This document shows, piece by piece, positions 10,266 through 21,503 of a DNA stretch of 64,000 nt (positions are counted from its first letter, which is position 1; every line of letters begins with the position of its first letter). The position numbers were made by a program, and so were the translations under genes. The stretch comes from Odobenus rosmarus divergens (taxonomy: Eukaryota; Chordata; Mammalia; Carnivora; Odobenidae): assembly GCF_000321225.1 (NCBI RefSeq), contig NW_004451414.1, forward strand, positions 314,784 to 378,783, read 5' to 3'. A model generated the notes under the pieces. The model was not told the DNA's origin, searched no databases, and saw only the letters and a program-made list of their open reading frames with translations.

Positions 10266-10650
10266 TGTAAATGGCAGCCTTTGGAAGATCACCGAAATAG
10301 GAGCCACAAGGTGTAGGTCGAAGCCAAAGTTCACCATTGAAGTAACTTGCAAATTGTTTAACTTCTGGAAATCTCAGTTCCTTCATTTTCAAATGAGAAA
10401 AAGAATGAAAGAAAAGGAAATGGTACGCACTGTGCCTTAAAGGAATAAGAATGCTAACAGTTAACACTGGAATATTATAAAATTTAAAATATTCCTTTCA
10501 CATTTATCATCACATTTAATTCTAAAAAACAAAAACCCTTAGTATCCACCTAAACTGGTAGTTGTTACCTAACTCCTAACATTCTGGCTTGTAGATAGCA
10601 TTATTCCCATTTTATGGAAAAGACACTGAAGGTCATGTGAAGGGGGGGAA
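10266..10650. repeat. Two weak MIR-like segments
   Basis: At 10266-10440 a sense MIR order is visible (AACTTGCAAATTGTTTAACTT, CTCAGTTCCTTCATTTTCAAA). At 10480-10650 an antisense order is hinted (CACATTTAATTC, TTATTCCCATTTTATGGAAA). Both are heavily diverged. Confidence 0.4.
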
Positions 10651-11495
10651 ATGAGGTGAAAACTGTCGGGTGCTACCTTCGCACAAGGTGCCATAATTAT
10701 TCAAGACGAGGAAAATAAGATTTCCCAAGTCTTCCCTTCACAGGTTCAAAGAGTGGATTTTCATCCTGGTATTTAAAATCCAATTCAACGTACATGTTCT
10801 AACATCTACTGTCGTGTGTAATCAGCCTCCACCCTCAAGGAGCTTCTGATCCTCATGAAGAGCCCTAATTTACCCCCAAGGAGAGGCTGGAGAATCCCTC
10901 TTATGTCCTTGTCCTCTCTCAGAGCATATCCAGGAAAAGAGCTGTGGCTATTTGCATGGACATGGTAGTTATGTGGCAACAGAGAACCAGGCATGTTTCC
11001 TACCTCTGCCAATAAGACACATGGAGGAATGGGGAGGGGAAAATACTCCGAGAAATCTGGAATCTTCCAACTGCCAACAGCCCTGCAGGTGAGAAGGCTT
11101 TGAGAATTCTCCTTTGCCTGAGGCTATGCAAAGACAAGGGTAACAGGTACACAGGCAGTGTCTTCCCAGGCTTGAAAGGGGATGATCAGACTAAAAGACA
11201 CACATGGAGATCACCACTTTCAAGGGTTGAAATCATCCCAGACATCACTGTAAAACATTTTACAATTTTAAAGAACAAAGATCACAGCTGTTGAATTTCA
11301 TTTGCACAGTATAATTTGACACATGACTTTTTTGAGTGTTTTTGACATATATTTTTCTACCATTAAAGGGAGCATTGTACTAATATGGAAAACCAGGAAA
11401 ACACAAGAAAAAAAATGATTGATGAAATAAGAGTAATCCATAATTCCATAAGGCAAAATAACTATCAATGTGGCAGATTGTTTTCAAAGATTGTT
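10651..11495. other. Unique spacer, no gene seen
   Basis: Short frames occur on both strands without a familiar motif. No repeat recognised. Confidence 0.55.
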
Positions 11496-11499
11496 TTCA

Positions 11500-11745
11500 A
11501 AGATGGCCACAACCATTCCTCCCCTTGTGCATGCCCTTTGGCTATTGACCTCGCCATCTCATTCAGAAGTGGAGTTTGATTTTCCCTTCCATTGAATCTG
11601 GGCAGACACTGCAGCTTGTTTTGCCAATAGAATGTCACAGAGTGACATTTTACAAATAATGATGCTAGGCTTTAAGAGAACTTAGAGCTTTTGTTTTTGT
11701 CTGCTTGGAGCCCTGAGTCTCCATATTTAAAAAAAAAAAGTCTAG
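11500..11745 (+). mobile_element. MaLR (MLT1-like) LTR 5' part
   Basis: Contains CCATTGAATCTGGGCAGACACTGCAGCTTG, here broken over two phrases, then GCCAATAGAATGTCACAGA and GGAGCCCTGAGTCTCC. These follow the MLT1 order seen also at 6218-6320. The LTR is cut off by the A-tract at 11730 and the SINEs that follow. Confidence 0.55.
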
Positions 11746-11850
11746 GGGCTCCTGTGTGGCTCAGCTGATTAAGTGTCTGACTCTTGATCTCAGCTCAGGT
11801 CTTGATCTCAGCGTTATGAGTTCAAGCCAGCATGGGGCTCCTTTAAAAAA
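11746..11850 (+). mobile_element. Truncated old CanSINE (5' half)
   Basis: The head GGGGCTCCTGTGTGGCTCAG and GTCTTGATCTCAGCGTTATG identify an old CanSINE. It stops after GCATGGGGCTCC and goes straight to an A-tract. The following TGTCTTCTA is the target of the next SINE. Confidence 0.85.
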
Positions 11851-11862
11851 AAATGTCTTCTA

Positions 11863-12040
11863 GGGCGCCTGGGTGGCTCAGATAGTTAAGCATCTGCCTT
11901 TGGCTCAGGTCATGATCCCAGGGTCCTGGGATCAAGTCCTGCATTGGGCTCCCTGCTCCTTGGGAGCCTGCTTCTCCCTCTGCCTCTCTCTCTCTCTCTC
12001 CGTGTCTCTCATGAATAAATAAATAAAATCTTTAAAAAAA
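11863..12040 (+). mobile_element. CanSINE adjoining an older one
   Basis: Full-length CanSINE with a (CT)n block. It is flanked by AAAAAATGTCTTCTA before 11863 and at about 12035-12050. It follows the truncated copy by about 12 bp, so the two share an insertion site. Confidence 0.95.
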
Positions 12041-12047
12041 ATGTCTT

Positions 12048-13490
12048 CTAAAACGAACTACTTAAATAAGATCCAGAGTCTTGTAACACTGCACAGGCCC
12101 AAATTTCAATGGAAAATCAGGCACACCAAGAACACAGAAGATCTCAAATCAAATAAGAAAAGAAAATCAACAGACCCCGACACCAAAATGACACAAATGT
12201 TGGAATTATCTGACAAGGATTTTAGAGCAGTCATCATCAAAGCACTTCAATGAGCCTATGAACATGCTTGAACCAAATGGAAATATAGGAAGTCAAAGAA
12301 GAGAAACAGAAGATATAAAGGAGAACCAAATGGAAATTTTAGAACTAAAACATACCATAAATAAAATAAACAACTCAGCGGTTGGGCTTAACAGCAGAAT
12401 GGAGAGGACAAAGGGAGAATCGGTAAAGTTGAAAATGAAACAATAGAAATTACCCAATCTGAACAACAGAGAGAAAACAAATAGAAAAAAAAAAAGATGA
12501 ATAGAGCCTTTGGGACATGGAAAACTATAACAAAAGATTAACATTCAAGTCACTGAAGTCTAGAAAAAGAGGAGAAAGAGGGCAGGCTGAAAAAAGTATT
12601 CTAAGAAATCATGGTTGAACAGTTCCCACATTTGGCAAGACATAAACCTACGGATACAAGAAGCTGAAAGAAACGCACACATTATAAACCCGAAGAAATC
12701 TATGTCAAGATATATCATGGTTAAACTTCTGAAAACTAAAGACAAAGAAAGAAAAAAAAAAAAACCTTGAAAGTCACCTGAGAGAAATGATGCACACCTA
12801 TAGGGAAAAAACAATTGGACAGAGTTGGACTTCTCATCAGAATCCATGAAGGCACCACATTTTTCAAATGCTGAATGACAAGCGTCAATCCAGAATGTTA
12901 TAATTAGCAAAAACATCCTTCACAAATGGAGGAGAAATGAAGATATTTTCAGATGAAGAGTAACTAGACTTGGTTGCCAGGAGAGCAACTCTGTAAGAAT
13001 GACTAATGGAAGCTCTCTAACCAGAAAGAAGATGATAAGGGAAGGAACCTTTGAAAATCAGGATGGAAGAAAGAACACAGGAAAATAAAAAGCATGGGTA
13101 AATGCTTTTTAATATTTCCTCCTTAAGTTTTCTAAATTATGTTTGATGGTGGAAGCAAAAATTATAATAATGTGTGCTGTGGTTCTCGATGTATATAAAG
13201 GAAAGATTTAAGACAAGTGTAGTGGGGGAGACAAAAGGGAGGTAAGGTTTCTATGCTTCAGTCCAGCTGGTAAATGTTGACACCCATTGCCTGCAGTAAG
13301 CGGTGTGCATATACACTGTAATACCCAGAGCAATCACTATAAAAACCATATAAGAAGAAAAACACTCAAAAACACTATTGATATATCAAAATTGGATTTA
13401 AGTAATTCACAAGAACCCAAGAAAAAAGGAAACAGAAAAATGAAAAGGAAAACAGAAAGAAAGCAAAATTCTTCAAAAAAAACCCCGCAC
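12048..13490 (+). mobile_element. Old L1/HAL1-type ORF1 region
   Basis: Two broken frames (12041-12253 and 12258-12446) read as L1 ORF1 protein. The first contains MLELSDKDFRAVIIKALQ; the second is coiled-coil-like (NQMEILELKHTINKINN, LNSRMERTK). Downstream text (AACAGTTCCCACATTTGGCAAGAC, TTAAACTTCTGAAAACTAAAG, AACACTATTGATATATCAAA) follows the known order up to the ORF1/ORF2 junction and stops before ORF2. That is expected for HAL1 (half-L1), or for an ordinary truncated L1M. Inactive. Confidence 0.75.
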
Positions 13491-13514
13491 AATTATAGTG
13501 GCCTCCAAGCATTC

Positions 13515-13735
13515 AGGGGCAAAGTGGTTAAAGCCAGTCCTCTGCAAGCAGCCTACGGGGCCAAATTCCTGGCTCTGTCCCACTGGACAAATTTCCTAAT
13601 CTACCTGTACCTCAGGTACTAAATCTGTAAACTAAAGATAATGATATCCACTTCACAGGATTTTGTTGAGGTTTAAACAAACCAATATTTACTTATAACA
13701 ACGCCTGACGAATGGTAAATATGATACACCTATTT
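13515..13735 (+). repeat. MIR, sense
   Basis: MIR order is clear: GCTCTGTCCCACTGGACAAAT, ACCTGTACCTCAGGTACTAAA, ATAATGATATCCACTTCACAGG and TTGTTGAGGTTTAAAC. The end of the ORF at 13287-13622 is this repeat. Confidence 0.8.
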
Positions 13736-13820
13736 TCCAATTAAATAAATTAAACTGATTCCAATAAATTAAGTTGATTTCCTAACACTCAATTATTCCT
13801 CTTTTTTACCCTCATAAATT

Positions 13821-14018
13821 TTTTATAAAGATTCTTTATTTATTTATTTATTCACAAGGAAGCAAGCCCGCGAGCAGGGGAGGGGGTGAGGAGCAGAGGG
13901 GGAAGGAGAGAGAATCTCCAGCAGACCTCCCGCTGAGTGCAGCCGGCTGCATGAGATCATGACCTGAGCCAAAATCAAGAGGCCGAGGCTCAACCAGCTG
14001 AGCCACCTAGGTGCCCTG
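13821..14018 (-). mobile_element. CanSINE with 13-bp target duplication
   Basis: Minus-strand CanSINE ending in TGAGCCACCTAGGTGCCC. ACCCTCATAAATT is duplicated exactly at 13808-13820 and 14019-14031. Confidence 0.96.
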
Positions 14019-14324
14019 ACCCTCATAAATTAACACTGTGAAAAACATCCTTATACTTTAGTCTTATTCCATATTTCTGACTATTTTTAGGATACAGGAA
14101 TCCTCTGAAATGTTTTGATGTTCATGTGCAGCCCCACTCCTTTTTCCTGGCGGGATAAACTTCACAGACTTCTAGAAGAACTTGATAACTAAAGCAGCTG
14201 CTGTTTTCACCAAATTTGTTTTGCCAGCACACAAACTAGAGAGCAGAGGTCTTTATGGCAGATGATGTAAGGAAAGCCTAATAGCTTATGACTTTACACT
14301 AATGATTTCACTAAACCAGCCTAA

Positions 14325-14760
14325 TATCTTGGTTAAGAGCATGGGCTCTGAAGTTTGATTGCCTCGGTTCAAACTCCAGTTCTATCATTTATTAGCTGTG
14401 TCACCTTAGGCACATTGCTTAACCTGTCTGTGCTTTTGTGTTGTTGTTTTTTTTATCTATAAAAAGGGGGAGGGACGTCTGGGTGGCTCAGTCGTTAAGT
14501 GTCTGCCTTCGACTCAGGTCATGATACCTGGGTCCTGGGATCGAGCCCCACATCGGGCTCCCTGCTCAGCAGGGAGCCTGCTTCTCCCTCTCCCACTCCC
14601 CCTGCTCGTGTTCTCTCTCTCATTGTCTTGCTCTCTGTCAAATAAATAAATAAAATCTTTACAAAAGGGGGGGAAATAATAGTATCACAGGGATGTCATG
14701 AGGATGAAAAGAGTTAATACACCTGAAGTGCTCAGAGTAGTGCCTGCCGTTAGAACGAAT
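14325..14760 (+). repeat. MIR, sense, split by a CanSINE
   Basis: A well-preserved MIR: AAGAGCATGGGCTCTGAAG, TTCAAACTCCAGTTCTATCA, TTAGCTGTGTCACCTTAGGC, and after the SINE ATAATAGTATCACAGGGATG and GTTAATACACCTGAAGTGCTC. The SINE at 14472-14661 entered at the AAAGGGG run. Confidence 0.92.
14472..14661 (+). mobile_element. CanSINE inside MIR
   Basis: Full-length CanSINE with the CTCCCACTCCCCCTGC block and a (AAAT)n tail. It is flanked by A/G-rich duplicates of the MIR AAAAGGGG run. Confidence 0.95.
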
Positions 14761-15955
14761 AGAAAAGTTAAGTGAAGCCTCCTTCCTGATGGCCTAAATC
14801 CATCCCGCAAGCAGGCCGATAAGAAACTGATCGTAACCCTCCATGTGCGATGGTGGTTCTCATTATTGAGCAACGTTGGCTGCCAGGAGTGTTGTGGTGG
14901 GGCGACTGGTTATGTGCCACCACCGCATTAGCCTACTGAACATCACCTTCGCAAGAAATCATAAGTGAAACAAGTAATTTTCATAAAGCATTTTTTTCAT
15001 CTGAGCTGACTCTAGCTGCCGGCACATGTGGGACTTAGCACGTTTATTGGATGACAAACAGATTGACCTGGTCCATCCGGGTATCTGAAAGGCTCAACAT
15101 GCGATTTGAAATTTTTGCAATTCTTGGTCTACAGGAACTCTGTGACTCAAAGGGAACATTCTTAGATTTCTTATGGCTATAAATCAAAGTATAAGATCAT
15201 GCTTTGGGAGATGTTGTTTATTGTGTTTTAAATGGAGTAAAAAATAAACTGTACTCTGGGCTTAGAACAGATTCTATTCTGAGGTATTATTACTCAGTAT
15301 ATAAACAGACTCTACAGAGACAAATTGTACAAAATCCCATAATTCCTTTCTACCAAAGAATAGCAGCTGTTTGCTGGAAAAAAAAAAATTAGCTTCCTAT
15401 CTTTCCTTTCTCCTTTCCTCATCTTTAATGGCTGACTTTACTCTGGAATCCAGACAAGGGACAGACTACAAAAGCACTAATCCATCCATTGTATTCAACT
15501 TTGCAGCAGGATATTCAAGACCCAAAGGAATCACTCTCAGATTTCATGCATCATAGAAAAGAGATGTTTGAGGCTGATATATACGTCCTCAACTCAACCT
15601 AATGTTGACCATAGATCCTGATTTCCTATCACAGTTCCAATGTGCAATATTCTGGCCTATTCTTAGCATAGATTATCAAATTATCCTGAAATCCCAATAG
15701 CTAAGCATTCTTGTTACACCTCCTCTATGACCCTGCGGAGCCATGTGTCCTATTTTAAGGTATGAAAAATATTAGGACCATGAACCCAGCCAGTTCCTCC
15801 CATTCGTAACTGCTGAGTATGGTATGCCCATTTCCAGGGTACAATGTTGGGGTCTGGACTCCATAATTTGGAGAACATGATCAGTGTTCCAAAGAAAGCC
15901 TCAAAAGGGACACCTCTTAAAATTTCTTAAGAATTTCTGCCCCAGTATGTTTTGC
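14761..15955. other. Unique spacer with possible conserved block
   Basis: No repeat recognised. Short plus-strand frames at 15204-15392 and 15371-15556 have no known motif. The stretch 15000-15200 has mixed composition and is discussed as a conserved-element candidate. Confidence 0.5.
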
Positions 15956-15970
15956 AGGTCTCACAGATTT

Positions 15971-16138
15971 ATTATTTTTTTAAAGATTTTATTTATTTAT
16001 TTGAGAGGGAGAGCACCAGTGGGGAGGGGCAGAGGGAGAGGCAGACTCCCCACTGAGCAGGGAGCCCATCCCAGGACCCTGCAGTCATGACCTGAGTCAA
16101 AGGCAGACACTTAACCAACTGAGCCACCCAGGTGCCCC
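15971..16138 (-). mobile_element. CanSINE with near-perfect target duplication
   Basis: Minus-strand CanSINE ending GAGCCACCCAGGTGCCCC. Flanked by CAGGTCTCACAGATTT at 15955-15970 and CAGGCTTCACAGATTT at 16138-16153, a 16-bp duplication with two changes. Confidence 0.94.
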
Positions 16139-16309
16139 AGGCTTCACAGATTTGAAGGAGAATTTGGTATAAACAAGAAGGCTTTGCTAGAGGATTTCCA
16201 GCTGGGGACTATTTGCATATTGAACCCTGTTCTCATAGGAGATAAGCTCAACAGAGCAAGGCCAAGGTAATTGGAACAGAAACCAAAGAGGCACTCCAGC
16301 CTCTGTTGC

Positions 16310-16490
16310 TTTAAGAGTGTGCACTCTGGAATTAGCATGGGTCTGAATCTTGTCTCTACCACTTATTAGCTGTGTGACCTTAGATAAGCTAAACAAATTC
16401 TCTTTTGTCATAATAGTGTTATCCTGACAGGATTGTTGTGAGGAGTAAATGAGCTAAAACACATAGACTAGTGCTTCTAAAACAACATTT
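16310..16490 (+). repeat. MIR, sense
   Basis: Clear MIR core: TCTTGTCTCTACCACTTATT, AGCTGTGTGACCTTAGATAA, GATTGTTGTGAGGAGTAAAT. The minus-strand frames here (16144-16411) are antisense to it. Confidence 0.9.
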
Positions 16491-16559
16491 CCTGTTTTAG
16501 GGTTCTTGTCATTGAAGTTATTAGCATTGTTATGTCCATATTGAGAGAGATTTACAATG

Positions 16560-16646
16560 GTTGCTTAGAAAACCAGAACCAATAAAGTGTATTAAGCACC
16601 TACAATTCACTCAATCCTGAGCTAAGCACTCAGTCTTCAAGGATAT
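16560..16646 (-). repeat. L2 3' end, antisense
   Basis: Reads as reverse-complement L2 terminus: TATTAAGCACCTACAATTCAC and CTGAGCTAAGCACTCAG, then GGATATAAAA. Short and diverged. Confidence 0.55.
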
Positions 16647-16661
16647 AAAAACATATGAGTA

Positions 16662-16864
16662 GGGGCGCCTGGGTGGCTCAGTCGTTAAGCGTCTGCCTTC
16701 GGCTCAGGTCATGATCCCAGGGTCCTGGGATCAAGCCCCGCATCGGGCTCCCTGCTCGGCGGGAAGCCTGCGTCTCCCTCTCCCACTCCCCCTGCTTGTG
16801 TTCCCTCTCTCGCTGTGTCTCTCTCTGTCAAATAAATAAATAAAATCTTAAAAAACAAAACAAC
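16662..16864 (+). mobile_element. CanSINE with 13-bp target duplication
   Basis: Near-consensus CanSINE, one of the least diverged in the window. AAACATATGAGTA is repeated at 16649-16661 and 16865-16877. Confidence 0.96.
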
Positions 16865-17495
16865 AAACATATGAGTAAATGGGGGAGAAGAGAAAAATCT
16901 ACTGTGTAGAAGTATTTCAAATAATTTATATACTCAGCAGAACCTATTCCTTGAGTGTGGGCCGCACACAGTGACTCTTTCTAAAGAGCCATAAACGGTA
17001 TGGGAAGGGGTGGGAGGCCTGCAACTTTACAGTGAAGAATCCTGACAAACACTAACTCAGCCAAACAATCAAGCTCATCGTAACAATGATAAATCATGTT
17101 AATTATATGCACCCCAGCACCAGTCAACTCATGGGAAAAACCTGAGGCAAATCACAACTGAGGGTCATTCAATACCTGGCCAGTTCTCCTGAAAACTGCC
17201 AAGGTCAGAAACAAGAGACATCTGAGAAGTTGTCACAGCCAGGAGGAGTCTGAGGAGATATGAACTACTAAACATAGTGTGGTTGGTCCTGGAACCAAAA
17301 AGGACATTAGGTAAAAACCAAAGAACTCTAAATAAAGTATGGATCTAGTCAATAATGTATCCTAGTGGTTCAACCATTATAACAAATGTAAGATGTTAGT
17401 CAAAGGAGAAACTGATTGCTGGGCAGTATGAGAACTCTCCGCACTGTCTTTGCAATTTTTCTAAAAATACAGAACTGTTCTAAAAATTAAAGTTT
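16865..17495. repeat. Possible unnamed old interspersed repeat
   Basis: The 3' part ends in ATGAGAACTCTCCGCACTG, TTTGCAATTTTTCTAAAAAT and an A-rich ATTAAAGTTT tail. This ending recurs in mammalian genomes, but I cannot assign the family. No coding signal. Confidence 0.4.
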
Positions 17496-17630
17496 AGGGC
17501 ACCTGGGTGGCTTAGTCGGTTAAGCGTCTGCCTTCGGCTCAGATCATGTTCTCTGGGTCCTGGGATCGAGTCCTGCATCAGGCTCTCTCTCTCTCTCTCT
17601 CACACACAAAAATAAAATCTTTTTAAAAAA
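17496..17630 (+). mobile_element. CanSINE with deleted CT-rich segment
   Basis: The head and box region are normal (GGGCACCTGGGTGGCTTAGTC). The sequence then passes from CATCAGGCT directly to (CT)n and CACACAC and a short AAAATAAAATC tail. The middle third of the 3' half is missing. Confidence 0.9.
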
Positions 17631-17639
17631 TTAAAATTA

Positions 17640-20620
17640 AAATTTATTTAAAATAAAGAAGATATGGATTTGGCTCATAAGGATGTCCCGGAGTAATGGG
17701 GAGACACGTGATTAAGTCATAAATTACAAGGCAGCGTGGTGGGTGTGACAATGGAAGCACATATGTACAGAGCCTACACACAGCTCGGAGAGGTTAATTC
17801 CAATGTTGAGGGTGGTTAAGCATGGCGTGAGGAGGAAGGCATTGTCTGAGCTGCAGTTTTCAGGAACCAATCAGGAGGTGGGGAGGGCAGCCTCCTAAGC
17901 AGAGGGAATGCCTGAGTAAAGATTTGGAAACTACTAAGCCTTTTGGAGTTGTCAGGGCACTAAGCATAAAGGGCAGGAGTCACAAAACAGGAGACTGACA
18001 AGGGAAGAGTCAGATCAGAAAGAACCTGGCAGTTAGACTATGGACTGGACCTCACTTAGCCAGAGGGAGGTTGGCTCATCAAAACCATTCCAAAAGGGGA
18101 TGACTGGAAGAGCAAAGCAGAGGGAAACTGCTGACAGGCACCCCATTCTCTTCAAATTAGAATGTCTATCAACCCTCCACTGCCAGAAATAACGGCTGGA
18201 AAGTACTGGGCTTGACCTATTTTAATTCCATTTGTCATTGGGCTCAATTTATTGATGGCTAATAGGCTCTTTCCAGAGCAAGATTCATGACTCAAGAAAA
18301 AGAACTCACCATTATTAGTCGAAAGGCTTCTCCTGGGATGGACAGAAAAAATATCAAATGGGGCTTGGCCTGGATGACCAGTTTTGGCCATCTCAGCCTG
18401 TGTAGGGGTCCATGTGAGCCAGCACCATGTCAGTGAGGGCAGGAAGGTGGCAGACATTGGACAGGGGATAAGGACGGGAGTGGAAATGCCCTTTTATAAC
18501 GGGCTAGAATTCAAGGAAGTGCCCTGGGGATTGAGCTCCAACCTGAGCACAGACCAGCAGACTAGGAAGGCTATTAAAATAAAAATACAATTCTCCATCA
18601 CTTTTTGCAGAAGTACGAGCATACTGCCACATTATTAAGAACAGGCAGCGTGGGTTATGGGTTTAATGGTGCCAATTTAATTTCTAACTTATGAAATCCA
18701 TGAAGAGCAGAATTTGTCCAATCAACCATCCTGGTTGCCCCAATTATGGGAAGGGGCAGAAATTCCAGATGTTCTACAACACCTGGGACAGTCCCACCCA
18801 ACAAACAACTGTCCTGCATTCCACATACTTCACACATGTCACTCCAGAGGGCCATGAGGAACAAAACCTGTGAATAATTATCAGAGCCAAGAACATAACT
18901 CTATCTTACCCATAAATACAAAGTATCTTTTGCAAGATACTAATTTTGCAGAAACCCAACCACCATGTAAATCAAAGAGTTTCTGTTGTTTGAAACTTCC
19001 AAGAGTTGTTCACCATTTTGGACGGTACCATGACTTACCTAATAGCAGCACTAATGGTAGTTTTGGATCCAAGACTCTGTGAGCCCATTTTTCACAGTCT
19101 CTACATTCACAGAGTTTCCAAATATAAATGCAAGTATGCAACACCTTCATTGTGGCCCTGTTTGAAAATTTACATATTGAAACATATCTCCTTTTAGTAG
19201 AAATTTCTTTTTTTTTATTTCTCCCCTATATTATCGCTAAGATGTTACATTGTTTTAATTGTGCAAATAGGGATTTCATTTTAGGATAGTAAAGAGTACA
19301 TTATAAGATGTTTGCTATAAGTAGGTGGTGGGTCTGATAGGGTTAAGAATCACAGATTCTTAGATTCAAGGGGGCTAAGAAATGGGGAGAAAGCCCCTCC
19401 CAGCGGCCTGCCCCTTCATTATCTCTAAAATGAAGTTAAATGACTCTGGTGGGCTTTGTTAGTCCACTACAAGGGATTCTGCTTAAGGAAATTCCTGGGG
19501 GCAGAAGCCCAAATGAGCTCCAGGGGTGTCTCAGAAGTTTGGGGAGGCTCTGAGACCCAACTGAACGCAATTAAACTCCAAACAAGCTTCAGAAATGTCA
19601 GGGGAAGTCTAATCTCCTTAGTGCTGAGACCAAGCCATGAATGGGTTCTGCTTTAAAAGGGAATATCTCATACCAGAGACAGAAGGAAGCCCTATTAAAC
19701 TGTTTTCTACAAGAGGGCAGGGTGACCATGTACCAGCTTTTCCTACATCGGGCATCAGCACCTTAGCTGAAATCATTAAGTAGATTTCCTTTGTTCCAAT
19801 AAGGTTTTGTATTATTGTGTTTTGTTTTCACCTGTAGGAGGATTTGGTGAAAAGTACGGTGCCAGTAAAGACAAAGATGCTTTCTATGACGCAAGCTAGC
19901 ACACGGTGGAAAGAGAGATCCTTAGGGTTCTAATGTTGGTCTCGAGGTCCTCCTCAGCAAGCAGCATGGAGATAGCCTTTAAGCAGTAGAACCAGAGGAC
20001 CGGTTCTGACCCAGCCAGGCTCCTTTTTTGCACACTGCATAGCATTCTTGATCCACACAGCCTCAGGTCTTTGATTCCTGCATCAGGGTGAGGTGCACAG
20101 TGCTCAGGAAGGAAAACCTGGACAGACATCCAAATCAATGGTGTCTACCACAGTGCCCCACCCGAGTTGCAGGAACAAGCTTCCTTGGCATGCAATGCCT
20201 GTTTTGGAAGATTCTACACATTAACACTGGATGGGAATTGGTACCCTAAACAGAACTTCTCAGGGTACTCATGATTTTACTAAATTGTCAGCAACAATAT
20301 TACCCTTTCCAATTTCCCAGGGCTTTATCTGACTCAAATCCTGTTATTTGTCTCCATTTCCCTTGGTGAAAATATTAAAAGGTCAGTGCTTGAACTAGCT
20401 GAGGAAATCCATGTTGTACCCAAACAGTGGCATACTTAACCCAATCTGAGGGAGAACTTTTAATTGAAGTGCTTCCTACCAAACCCACATGGCTCATACT
20501 ATCAGCACCAAAAGTCACTTGCAGAAAGCTGTAGGTCAGGTGTTGATCTCTTTTTAGGGCAGTTTCCAAGAAATTTTCCTCTGAAGGCATTATAAATAAT
20601 AGCAAAAATAACAAAACGCC
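17640..20620. other. Spacer of about 3 kb, no gene seen
   Basis: 17690-18105 has the G/A-rich wording of antisense L2 interior (CAGAGGGAATGCCTGAGTAAA, ACCTGGCAGTTAGACTATGG) but is too diverged to be sure. The rest is unrecognised. Frames such as 18152-18457 (minus) and 18384-18638 (plus) have no known domain. Confidence 0.5.
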
Positions 20621-20629
20621 GGCACCAAT

Positions 20630-20835
20630 CAAGTGCTATTTATTGGGTCCTAACTATATTTCAGATATCACACTAAGGGCATGTGGCCTCTGCCATCTCC
20701 TTCCTCACAACTACTCCACTGTAGAAGTATTACCATCCCTAATTTCTAGATAGCAAACTGAAGTTCATGTATGCTAATTAGCTTTTCCAAGCAGTGTAGA
20801 AATAGATGTGAGCCCAGGACTGAATACAACGCTCT
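20630..20835 (-). repeat. MIR, antisense
   Basis: Antisense MIR order: GTGCTATTTATTGGGTCCTAAC, CAGATATCACACTAAGGGCA, AGAAGTATTACCATCCCTAA, GAGCCCAGGACTGAAT. Confidence 0.7.
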
Positions 20836-20854
20836 CATCCTCATCATGGCAGGA

Positions 20855-20985
20855 GAGGCAGCATGGACCATGGATAGAATATGAACTCCAGCATGAAATA
20901 CATCCCCAGTCACTGGCTGTGTGATCTGGAATAAATCTCTCAATCCTGGGCTTCTGTTTCTCCAAAATTCCATGGGCTGTATAAA
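20855..20985 (+). repeat. MIR, sense, facing the previous one
   Basis: Sense MIR core: GCATGGACCATGGATAGAAT, CAGTCACTGGCTGTGTGATC, TCTGTTTCTCCAAAATTCC. It lies directly after an antisense MIR, giving an inverted pair about 20 bp apart. Confidence 0.75.
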
Positions 20986-20989
20986 CTGA

Positions 20990-21380
20990 TCAAAGGAGAG
21001 AATAGATGGGTGTAGACCATTGCCTGAGGCTGGGCGGGCTTGTTTATTCTCTGAACGGAGTCAACTGAAAGGTTGTGCAGAGGATACTCCCAGGTGCACA
21101 CTGACAGCGAGGGCTGGATGTCCACTTGAAGAAGAATGACTGCAACTAATGTATGGATTTACATTTGCAAGGTCAGTGCTCTTAAAGCTGTTCATGGGTC
21201 AGTCCCTTTGCACACGGTGAAGAGTAGAGACTGCTGTCCTCAGTTTTCTGCTGTCTTGAGCGTTTGTAGTCATTGCTATCTGAATACCCCTGAGATTTCT
21301 TCATCCTTCTGGATTTTGCTGCTATTGGGTGCTGGAAACTGCTGAGAGCTAAATCCAAAGGAAAAAAATATAGACTTAAA
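20990..21380. other. Unique spacer, no gene seen
   Basis: No repeat recognised. Frames at 21136-21345 (plus) and 20940-21125 (minus) have no known motif. Confidence 0.5.
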
Positions 21381-21384
21381 ATCC

Positions 21385-21469
21385 ATATGGTATATAATAT
21401 ATAGGAATATATATATAACATATATCACACAATTTATAATAATATATATTTGATATATGTGTGTGTGCG

Positions 21470-21498
<29 letters not shown>
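21385..21498. repeat. AT-rich microsatellite with (GT)n and (TA)n
   Basis: Imperfect TATA-rich text, then GTGTGTGTGCG and an uninterrupted (TA)n run ending near 21498. Confidence 0.95.

Positions 21499-21499
<1 letters not shown>

Positions 21500-21503
<4 letters not shown>

Noticed and set aside
10054..10467. 137-codon minus-strand frame
   Set aside because: More than a third is CanSINE translation, the rest MIR-like; no domain.
12560..12916. 118-codon minus-strand frame with membrane-like text
   Set aside because: Antisense of L1 ORF1; no independent support.
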